This document shows, one piece after another, positions 1 to 5,658 of a stretch of 35,005 bases of DNA (positions are counted from its first letter, which is position 1; every line of letters starts with the position of its first letter). The notes under the pieces are model-generated. The model was given only the letters and a program-made list of their open reading frames with translations. It did no database searches and was not told where the DNA came from. Source of the DNA: a virus. A program made the position numbers and the translations under genes. The stretch covers positions 1 to 35,005 of IMG/VR virus record IMGVR_UViG_3300020201_000063. One strand, 5' to 3'.

Positions 1-310
1 CGAAACTATAATCGTAGATACCATCTGTATTTAGGTATAGAGTGCCTAAAACTACGCCGTCCTCACCTTCAATGATGTCAATAAAAGTTAATGTCGTGTT
101 TGATGCATATTTTCGGGCAAATTGATATGCCATAACGAAAGGGGTACGGCTATTATTAGCAGAGTAAGCTCTAACGCCTGTTAGCGTGTTGCTGTCTGCG
201 CTAACAAAACCAACATCGAAGCATAATGCTATAGACTGTTCTTTAAAGTCAGCTATATACTCTTGCACATCTAAAAGCGAGTTAAGATCTGTATTATTCT
301 TCATCTTCAT
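1..310 (-). CDS. Hypothetical protein, C-terminus beyond window
   Basis: Reading the minus strand from the ATG at 310 gives an open frame with no stop to the window edge (103 codons seen), so the gene is cut by the window. It starts MKMKNNTDLNSLLDVQEY and continues as a mixed alpha/beta sequence with several Asp and Glu residues; I recognise no family. The start shares the ATGAAGATGAA sequence with the genes starting at 1593 and 2395, and a matching promoter lies just upstream at 332-361. The other in-frame ATG at 304 is a possible alternative start. Confidence 0.75.
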   Translation of the reverse strand, partial: MKMKNNTDLNSLLDVQEYIADFKEQSIALCFDVGFVSADSNTLTGVRAYSANNSRTPFVMAYQFARKYASNTTLTFIDIIEGEDGVVLGTLYLNTDGIYDYSF

Positions 311-331
311 TTATTACTAAAGTTATACTAT

Positions 332-361
332 ATATTTGCACCTTCGCAATGCTTTGTCAAG
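332..361 (-). promoter_or_regulatory. Promoter P1 (CTTGACAAAG type)
   Basis: On the minus strand, the -35 box TTGACA (355-360) lies inside the decamer CTTGACAAAG. A 17-bp spacer leads to AAATAT, a weak -10, with further AT-rich -10-like sequence just beyond. It sits directly upstream of the gene starting at 310. The decamer is identical to that of the promoters at 1617-1646, 2432-2462 and 34331-34360. The -35 is convincing; the exact -10 is not. Confidence 0.6.
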
Positions 362-372
362 AATATTTTGGA

Positions 373-600
373 CTAGATAATACCAAGTTTTCTCTTAGCT
401 AAACTAACTATCTGTCTTATGTTTTCCCTAGAGCAATTATAAGCCTCTCCGATCTCTCGCAATGTCTTTTTATCTATAAAGCGCATGTGCATTATCTTTA
501 AGTATTCAGGTTTTAGACTAGACGATCTAGCACCGATGGCTAGGTCGTTTAATATATCTATAACAAGTTGGTCATTTACTTTATTAGTATGTACTCCCAT
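373..600 (-). CDS. Stand-alone sigma-70 region 4-like DNA-binding protein
   Basis: This 75-residue protein is almost entirely a sigma region-4-like domain. After a roughly 25-residue lead, residues 29-72 read like the family, with the helix-turn-helix LREIGEAYNCSRENIRQIV followed by SLAKRKLG, close to the usual L.EIG...G.SRERIRQIE..AL.KL pattern. In full sigma factors this domain reads the -35 box and contacts the beta flap. No region 2 or 3 is present, so it cannot be a complete sigma factor. It is the last gene of the unit from the promoter at 1617-1646, coupled to the ERF gene by a TAATG overlap. It is likely a transcription regulator; an alternative is an unrelated HTH protein of similar length. 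Confidence 0.75.
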   Translation of the reverse strand: MGVHTNKVNDQLVIDILNDLAIGARSSSLKPEYLKIMHMRFIDKKTLREIGEAYNCSRENIRQIVSLAKRKLGII

Positions 601-1367
601 TAGTCCCTTTCCATTACGTTATTGTATAAATTATCTAGGTTATCTAACTCTTCCTCTGGTAGAATAACATCGTCTGGGTTAACTGTAGTGCCTTCCTCTT
701 CTACTGCGTCCTCTTGTATCGACTCAACCACTTTTTGCTTAAGTTCTGCGGCGGTCTTCTCTATCCGCATTCTATTTTTTGTCATGTTCGCAATAAAATT
801 AGCATTAGTTTGTAGTCTCTTGTGCGTGTCCCATATATAAGACAGTGTTTCCAGATTTTTTACTGAATTAGCTTTAGCATTTGCACTTATTAGGTAATTT
901 GCGTCGGATATTAATTCAGGCGAGTCCGCTTCTGGATCTTTAACGTCTTGCGTAGGTATACAAAATACTTGTAATAAAGCATATTTATGAGCAACGGACA
1001 TAGCTTTATTAGAAGCCTTATCGCCACTGTCCATGCCTTCGCCAATTGTATTAGTTTTTACAAAAGAACCATCCACAGTAAAAAAAGTAAAACGAATGTT
1101 CAAGATCCTATAGATTAGCATTCCCCCGTTTTTCGAGGGTCTTTCTTCATTTTTTTCTGAAACAATTTCCGACGTCGTAAAAACCTGGTGCTTTGCCATG
1201 TGCTTGTTTAGTTCGTTATACACAGCGTCTACGCCTCTAAACTTATAGCGTTGTGCATCGTTGCTAGAATTTTTGGCAACTGGGTTAATATCTGCCATTA
1301 CGCCCGATATCCTAGAATAAATCAGCCCCACTTTCTTGTCCTCCTTTTTACTAATCTTTCTTACCAT
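600..1367 (-). CDS. erf: ERF-family single-strand annealing protein
   Basis: A 255-residue protein with the ERF superfamily core. YKFRGVDAVYNELNKHMAKH lies at about 42-61, followed by the signature IGEGMDSGDKASNKAMSVAH and then KYALLQVFCIPT and DPEADSPE. ERF proteins anneal complementary single strands and promote recombination and circularisation of phage DNA. The C-terminal 80 residues are charged and acidic, as is common in the family for partner binding. The start at 1367 overlaps the upstream gene by 17 nt and the stop overlaps the sigma4-like gene start, so these three genes are one translationally coupled unit. An SSB gene, the usual functional partner, lies far away at 29494. Confidence 0.92.
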   Translation of the reverse strand: MVRKISKKEDKKVGLIYSRISGVMADINPVAKNSSNDAQRYKFRGVDAVYNELNKHMAKHQVFTTSEIVSEKNEERPSKNGGMLIYRILNIRFTFFTVDGSFVKTNTIGEGMDSGDKASNKAMSVAHKYALLQVFCIPTQDVKDPEADSPELISDANYLISANAKANSVKNLETLSYIWDTHKRLQTNANFIANMTKNRMRIEKTAAELKQKVVESIQEDAVEEEGTTVNPDDVILPEEELDNLDNLYNNVMERD

Positions 1368-1593
1368 GTCCAGCCTTTCCGTTTCCGATATTTAAAAATG
1401 AGAAAGCAGAATGATTAGCAATAAAGCTAGGCAAAAATGCACACTCTGGGTCTTTGATAATCATATCGTCTAGCTCTGCCATAGCTTCTAATAGATTAAA
1501 CTTGCTTAAGTCGTCGTTATAGTGCCACAGCCTCAAATAAGCCATTACCAAAGCCCTCTGTTGCACTGGATTTAATATATCTTTCATCTTCAT
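1351..1593 (-). CDS. Hypothetical protein, first gene of the ERF unit
   Basis: An 80-residue protein starting MKMKDILNPVQQRALVMAYLR. It is helical-looking, with no signal peptide or membrane segment, and I recognise no family. The start codon lies about 24 nt downstream of the -10 of the promoter at 1617-1646, and the first bases ATGAAGATGAA match those of the genes at 310 and 2395. Its stop lies inside the ERF start region. Position suggests a small early protein co-produced with the annealing protein. Confidence 0.75.
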   Translation of the reverse strand: MKMKDILNPVQQRALVMAYLRLWHYNDDLSKFNLLEAMAELDDMIIKDPECAFLPSFIANHSAFSFLNIGNGKAGHGKKD

Positions 1594-1616
1594 TATTGCA
1601 ACTAAATTTATATCTA

Positions 1617-1646
1617 ACTTTAACCTATTACTAATACTTTGTCAAG
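1617..1646 (-). promoter_or_regulatory. Promoter P2 (CTTGACAAAG type) of the ERF unit
   Basis: On the minus strand: TTGACA (1640-1645) within CTTGACAAAG, a 17-bp spacer, then TAAAGT (1617-1622). It drives the gene starting at 1593, ERF and the sigma4-like gene. The TGA stop of the preceding gene (1642-1644) is embedded in the -35 box, so the two units abut without a spacer. Confidence 0.72.
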
Positions 1647-1815
1647 TGCTTAGAGCTAAGTTAGGAAGGGAGTATTTTTTATATAAATATTCTTTAAGCG
1701 TTATTTTTTCCGCCGTTTTACTTCTTAAAACTACTTTTTGCCCTATTCTTTCGCCTCTTGTTACCGCTTCGTCAATTATTATCCGTATTTTCTCATTAAA
1801 ATCTTTATTATTCAT
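1642..1815 (-). CDS. Small hypothetical protein, 57 residues
   Basis: The minus-strand frame opens MNNKDFNEKIRIIIDEAVTR and ends YSLPNLALST with a TGA that lies within the -35 box of the next promoter. The protein is basic and probably helical, in the style of small phage nucleic-acid-associated proteins, but no family is recognisable. It is the last gene of the unit that begins at 2395. An opposite-strand frame of 66 codons over the same bases looks like its shadow. Confidence 0.6.
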   Translation of the reverse strand: MNNKDFNEKIRIIIDEAVTRGERIGQKVVLRSKTAEKITLKEYLYKKYSLPNLALST

Positions 1816-1876
1816 TTTTACAAGCTTTATACTTAAATTAAAGTAAAACTTAGCATCAATCTAATTTCTATATATA

Positions 1877-1981
1877 CTAACTACTAGCTAGTAGCATATA
1901 AACAGAAGCAATTAAAAGCACTATAAATAACGTCCATAAAAAAAGCAAAGTTATTAATAATTCTGTTCTATTATTCTTCAT
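1877..1981 (-). CDS. Tiny single-pass membrane peptide, 34 residues
   Basis: The minus-strand frame from 1981 encodes MKNNRTELLI followed by a continuous hydrophobic stretch (residues about 8-32) and a short SS end. A charged N-terminus followed by one membrane span suggests an N-in inner-membrane peptide. The start overlaps the end of the ribbon-helix-helix gene by 11 nt, which supports coupled translation. Function unknown; very small phage membrane peptides often act in lysis control or superinfection exclusion, but nothing here decides that. Confidence 0.5.
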   Translation of the reverse strand: MKNNRTELLITLLFLWTLFIVLLIASVYMLLASS

Positions 1982-2135
1982 TTTCTACATTTTTAGATTT
2001 AATATACATAACTACTAGAGACCGTACATATGCCGAGAGGCTCATGTTTTTATTAACGGCCTCCTTATCTATTGCATTGTAATCTTCTTGTGTAAATCTT
2101 AAGCATACTATCTTTGTTTTTAGTATCTTGCCCAT
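1971..2135 (-). CDS. Ribbon-helix-helix-like DNA-binding protein
   Basis: A 54-residue protein from the ATG at 2135. A beta strand TKIVCLRFT is followed by a helix QEDYNAIDKEAVNKN, a turn MSLS and a second helix AYVRSLVVMYIKSK. This is the strand-helix-helix order of CopG/Arc/MobC-type ribbon-helix-helix proteins, which bind operators as dimers through the strand. It is a plausible autoregulator of the unit starting at 2395. Its end overlaps the membrane peptide start at 1981. The family call rests on pattern only. Confidence 0.6.
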   Translation of the reverse strand: MGKILKTKIVCLRFTQEDYNAIDKEAVNKNMSLSAYVRSLVVMYIKSKNVENEE

Positions 2136-2173
2136 CGTCTTTTAATAACTGGATTTAAATAATAATTAATAAA

Positions 2174-2395
2174 CTAATCTGTCATCGGATTGAAACAACT
2201 GTAGCGGGCTGCATCAATTACCCGTTCGCACTTTTGTGTAAGTGTACAATCTGCATAACAACGTTCAGCAAACTCGTAGTATTCCTCAACTTTCTCTACA
2301 GCATCTTCTCTTTTAACACTAAGCAGGGTATATTTTGACATTATCTTGATTACACGATTTATATAATCCTGCTTAGTGTGTACTTTCATCTTCAT
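2174..2395 (-). CDS. Hypothetical Cys-containing small protein
   Basis: A 73-residue protein starting MKMKVHTKQDYINRVIKIMS and ending SCFNPMTD. It is helical, with four Cys residues (ERCYADCTLTQKC plus one near the C-terminus) that could bind metal, although the spacing matches no standard zinc ribbon. It is the first gene after the promoter at 2432-2462, and its start sequence ATGAAGATGAA is shared with the genes at 310 and 1593. No family recognised. Confidence 0.7.
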   Translation of the reverse strand: MKMKVHTKQDYINRVIKIMSKYTLLSVKREDAVEKVEEYYEFAERCYADCTLTQKCERVIDAARYSCFNPMTD

Positions 2396-2431
2396 CGTTT
2401 TTGTCGTTACCGACTTAATAAGTTATAAATA

Positions 2432-2462
2432 ATTGTAATACATTACTGTGTACTTTGTCAAG
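2432..2462 (-). promoter_or_regulatory. Promoter P3 (CTTGACAAAG type)
   Basis: On the minus strand: TTGACA (2456-2461) inside CTTGACAAAG, an 18-bp spacer, then TACAAT (2432-2437, five of six matches to the -10 consensus). It drives the unit 2395 to 1642. It lies back-to-back with the plus-strand late region, about 36 bp from the candidate plus-strand promoter at 2498. Confidence 0.72.
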
Positions 2463-2497
2463 TACCTTAGACCGAAAGCTTACCGAATACAGCGAAG

Positions 2498-2525
2498 TTG
2501 TAAAATAGGGTACAAGTGCTAAAAT
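2498..2525 (+). promoter_or_regulatory. Candidate promoter of the late (packaging) genes
   Basis: TTGTAA (2498-2503), a 16-bp spacer, then TAAAAT (2520-2525). The ATG of the small terminase gene begins only 9 nt beyond the -10, so a transcript from here would have almost no leader. The match is moderate and the short leader is a reason for doubt; a late activator or an upstream promoter outside this gap is also possible. Confidence 0.35.
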
Positions 2526-2533
2526 AAAAGCAA

Positions 2534-2992
2534 ATGGAAGCAAAAAAGCAGGATTTTACGATAAAACAGCTAATGGGAAGGCATAAAAAGGTCTTAACAT
2601 TAGAAGTGCTATCCAAATTAGAGGAAGCGCTGAAAAGCGATTTTACAATCCAAGAAGCTTGCATATACGCAGGCATAAACGATTCTAGCTACTATAACTA
2701 CCAAATGCTGTCTACACAATTCAGATTAAAAATGGAACGTGTACGGTCTTTTGTTTCTTTTGCTGCAAAAAGAAACGTCGCTAAAGCCGTTGTAGAAGGG
2801 TCTATAGAAGATTCTTGGCGATACCTAGAGCGAAGGCAAAAAAAGTTATACTCTACTAGATCTGAACTTTCCGGAGAAGACGGGGAACCCCTAAAAATGG
2901 AGGTTAATATAACAAACTTTAAAGGATTGACCGATGAGGAATTACAGAAACTTGCTAGAGAAGCGACTGGAGCGGATACAGAAGGCAAATAG
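2534..2992 (+). CDS. Terminase small subunit-like protein
   Basis: A 152-residue protein. An N-terminal helical region with a helix-turn-helix look (residues about 28-60, TIQEACIYAGINDSSYYNY) resembles DNA-recognition domains of small terminases. The central sequence SWRYLERRQKKLYSTRSEL and then GEDGEPLKMEV is typical of phage small-terminase or TerS-like proteins. In such phages the subunit binds pac/cos DNA and regulates the large subunit. It overlaps the large-subunit gene by 59 nt and is the first gene of the plus-strand run. The family assignment rests on sequence style and position. Confidence 0.72.
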   Translation: MEAKKQDFTIKQLMGRHKKVLTLEVLSKLEEALKSDFTIQEACIYAGINDSSYYNYQMLSTQFRLKMERVRSFVSFAAKRNVAKAVVEGSIEDSWRYLERRQKKLYSTRSELSGEDGEPLKMEVNITNFKGLTDEELQKLAREATGADTEGK

Positions 2993-4475
2993 CGACCAGC
3001 TTTATAGGCGGGATCTCTTGCTGGAATGTGCATCCGACGATCTTTTATGGTTCGACACTTTTGCGTGGACCTACGACCCCCGAAATAAAATAGCTAAACT
3101 ACCGCTGATGCTTTACGAAGGGCAGCAGGTCGAGTATTTAAGATACTTAGAATCTTTATTAAAAAATCCGCGCGATGGTTTTGTGGATAAGCCTCGAGAT
3201 GTAGGGATCACGGTCATCACGATGAATTTCTTGCTAAAGCATTGGCTGATGGACGATTTTTTTAATGCTCGCGTAGGATCTAGAAAAGAGGATTATGTAG
3301 ATTCTGCAGGAGACCCCGACACTTTATTCTATAAGCTAGACTATACAATTAGAGAATTACCTGCGTGGATGAAACCCCAAGGTTTTCGGATGGAAAAGAA
3401 CAGAACATACTTAAAGTTAACTAATCCAGCCAACGATAACACTATTACAGGGGAATCAGCAAATCCCAGCTTTGCTAGAGGCGGAAGGCAAACGATGGTT
3501 CTGTTCGACGAATTTGGATTCTGGGGATGGGCTAGGCCCGCGTGGGAATCGGCGGGAGACGTAACAAAGATTAGACTGGCAGTTACTACCCCCCCCGATA
3601 ACGGGAAGACTTCGCATGCGTATAAATTAATAGCAGGCTTAGCAGGTAAAGTAGATGTATTCTCTATCGATTATTCGGCTATCCCTGCTAAAGGCGCAGA
3701 ATGGCTTAAAGAGCAAAGAGGTAGAAGGTCTAAAGAAGAATTCGAGCGGGAAATCTTAAAGTCTTACACGGGATCCATGGAGGGAAAGGTCTATCTATCG
3801 GAATGGCAAAAAAGCGTTAAACTTTCCGACGTTAATTACAACCCCAATTTACCGCTATTTATTTCGTGGGATTTCGGATTGGATACCACCGCATTGATCT
3901 GGTGGCAAAAGGATATGGCGAAAAAGAAGCTATACATAATAGATTGCTATAGTAATGTTAATAAGTCTATAGATTTCTATATCCCTTTTGTAACAGGGCA
4001 AGCGATTTCAGGGATGCATATTTATACACAAGAAGACATTAGCAAGATTCAGTCCCATGTCGACTTTAAGAAAGACGTTAGCCACTTTGGGGATCCTAAT
4101 GTAGACAGCAGAAGCGTAATAACTGGCAGCTCTACACAGACGGTATTAAATAAGTACAATATATATGTAACGTCTAAGCCTTGGGGCGGTAGGAGTCACA
4201 GAGATCTGAGGGAAAAGACAATATTGATGCTTAGGTATACAGAAGTAGATCAGCGGCGTTGTGCGCCTTTAATAGACGCTATGGAAAATGCTCGATATCC
4301 TAGGAGATCAGAGGACTCGCAATCTACAGCAGAGGTTAATAAACCGATACACGATTATACTTCTCACTACCGTACGGCCGTGGAATATTTTGCAGATAAC
4401 GAACCACAGTATTTAAGTAGAGAAGAGGAAAAGATAGAACCGATTAGAGGGTATCGGCCTAACGGCGGATACTAG
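2934..4475 (+). CDS. terL: Terminase large subunit (packaging ATPase-nuclease)
   Basis: A 513-residue protein of typical TerL length. The ATPase half has a Walker A-like KPRDVGIT (86-93) and Walker B MVLFDE (188-193), followed by the coupling motif region around AVTTP (216-220). The RNase H-like nuclease half has FISWDFGLD with Asp313 and HFGDPNVD with Asp387 as likely metal ligands. It powers DNA packaging through the portal and cuts the concatemer. The start at 2934 is preceded by AAAGGA and lies within the small-subunit gene. A 175-bp non-coding gap follows. Confidence 0.92.
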   Translation: MRNYRNLLEKRLERIQKANSDQLYRRDLLLECASDDLLWFDTFAWTYDPRNKIAKLPLMLYEGQQVEYLRYLESLLKNPRDGFVDKPRDVGITVITMNFLLKHWLMDDFFNARVGSRKEDYVDSAGDPDTLFYKLDYTIRELPAWMKPQGFRMEKNRTYLKLTNPANDNTITGESANPSFARGGRQTMVLFDEFGFWGWARPAWESAGDVTKIRLAVTTPPDNGKTSHAYKLIAGLAGKVDVFSIDYSAIPAKGAEWLKEQRGRRSKEEFEREILKSYTGSMEGKVYLSEWQKSVKLSDVNYNPNLPLFISWDFGLDTTALIWWQKDMAKKKLYIIDCYSNVNKSIDFYIPFVTGQAISGMHIYTQEDISKIQSHVDFKKDVSHFGDPNVDSRSVITGSSTQTVLNKYNIYVTSKPWGGRSHRDLREKTILMLRYTEVDQRRCAPLIDAMENARYPRRSEDSQSTAEVNKPIHDYTSHYRTAVEYFADNEPQYLSREEEKIEPIRGYRPNGGY

Positions 4476-4491
4476 AGGACATGCAGATTAG

Positions 4492-4546
4492 CATTTGCGT
4501 AACAAAAGGCAGGAAAATCACCGTGGTTTAATACATTTGCGTAACA
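4492..4546 (+). repeat. Direct repeat CATTTGCGTAACA in the post-terminase gap
   Basis: The 13-mer CATTTGCGTAACA occurs at 4492-4504 and again at 4534-4546, four helical turns apart (42 bp), in the 175-bp gap between the terminase and the next gene. The rest of the gap is purine-rich and then AT-rich, with no open frame or clear promoter. Spacing on one face of the helix fits a protein-binding site, possibly a pac/cos recognition element or an operator. Confidence 0.5.
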
Positions 4547-4650
4547 TTCCCACTTTTTACTATAGGGCAACCTAAAATTTGAGGGTGGAGGTGGTGATCT
4601 ATTTAACTTAGTGCTAGTATTATTTTAATTAAATTTAGTACAACCAAAAA

Positions 4651-5205
4651 ATGGAGTACAAGATAACTAATGTTTCTGATGTAACCGTGAAAGTTAAGTG
4701 GACTATTCCACTTTTAAATGAAAAGGATCGCAGCGATTGGGAGGAATACAAATTAAGTGCTGATTTTATAGGACAGCTCGATGAGGAGAAGATAGCAAAT
4801 AGCAAAACACCGATGGCTAAGAGATTTACAAACTGGCTATCTGGAAAAGAGCTAGGGTCTATGTTTAGGGAAACTTACATAGTAAACGGGATTAAATCGG
4901 TAGTGCCAGCTTATTTTTTTACAATTAAAGCAGGCGAAGCAATAACACTATCTGAGGAAAGAATGGAGCAATTAAAATACCTGGTACGAAAAGAGGTTAT
5001 GCAAAATGAGGACACTATAAAGCGTTCAGGCGGTAAGTTAAAAAATCCGCAATTTGAGGGTTTCTTAACAATAGAGTTAGACGACGAATCGGAATGGCGA
5101 GGTCTGAACAGGAAATCTTTAATTGCAAGGGCTTTGAAGGCTAAATTAGAACATGACCCAGAAGCAACCAGGGACGAGCTTATAAAACTATTAGAGAGTA
5201 ATTAA
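4651..5205 (+). CDS. Hypothetical protein, 184 residues
   Basis: An acidic and lysine-rich protein starting MEYKITNVSDVTVKVKWTIP. The first 120 residues look beta-rich, and the C-terminus (SLIARALKAKLEHDPEATRDELIKLLESN) is helical. No known family recognised. It lies between terminase and portal, where packaging-associated or head-morphogenesis accessory genes are often found. The leader is A-rich without a Shine-Dalgarno match. Confidence 0.7.
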   Translation: MEYKITNVSDVTVKVKWTIPLLNEKDRSDWEEYKLSADFIGQLDEEKIANSKTPMAKRFTNWLSGKELGSMFRETYIVNGIKSVVPAYFFTIKAGEAITLSEERMEQLKYLVRKEVMQNEDTIKRSGGKLKNPQFEGFLTIELDDESEWRGLNRKSLIARALKAKLEHDPEATRDELIKLLESN

Positions 5206-5209
5206 AGTA

Positions 5210-5461
5210 ATGCAGCCTAGTATGGTTACCTGCGACCAGTGCAAATCTAGTGTAACTTACAAGCAGGCGGCGATAGTGTATAAGAAATCTTTAGGGAAAA
5301 CGCTTACCTTATGCCCTAAATGTAATCATACTTTTTACGGGCATGAGGTGCGGAATGTTACAATTAGCAAACAGAATCTAATAATCGCAAATCTATCCGA
5401 TTTAAACGAATTAAAGAAGGATCTAGAGACTTGGAATAATACATTATTAGAAATAACATGA
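5210..5461 (+). CDS. Zinc-ribbon small protein
   Basis: An 83-residue protein with two knuckles, CDQC near residue 8-11 and CPKC near 35-38, separated by about 24 residues: the standard arrangement of a zinc ribbon. The C-terminal half is helical (LSDLNELKKDLETWNNTLLEI). The ATG at 5210 and an internal ATG at 5222 (MVTCDQC) are both possible starts. It ends in an ATGA overlap with the next gene. Function unknown; it may bind nucleic acid or a partner. Confidence 0.7.
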   Translation: MQPSMVTCDQCKSSVTYKQAAIVYKKSLGKTLTLCPKCNHTFYGHEVRNVTISKQNLIIANLSDLNELKKDLETWNNTLLEIT

Positions 5462-5658
5462 AACTAAATCTAACATTTAAAGAGAGCGAGGGCGTTGTTT
5501 CAGAAACAGTAGATTGTAGTTATGAAGAAAGTAAGATCCTACTAGAAATACATAGGTTTCTACAAAATAACGATTTTGGCGAGTTGACTATAAAGAAGCA
5601 TAATAATTCAATTACTTTAATTATAGGTAATAAACAACAATTTACATTTGATGGCTAA
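5458..5658 (+). CDS. Hypothetical protein, 66 residues
   Basis: A small protein starting MKLNLTFKESEGVVSETVDC with alternating strand-like stretches (ELTIKKHNNSITLIIGNKQQFTF). It overlaps the zinc-ribbon gene by 4 nt and the portal gene by 8 nt, so it is translationally coupled to both. No family recognised. Confidence 0.65.
   Translation: MKLNLTFKESEGVVSETVDCSYEESKILLEIHRFLQNNDFGELTIKKHNNSITLIIGNKQQFTFDG

Noticed and set aside
1646-1846. A 66-codon hydrophobic plus-strand frame
   Set aside because: It is the complement of the 57-residue minus-strand gene at 1642-1815, which fits the minus-strand unit and ends exactly at the next promoter.
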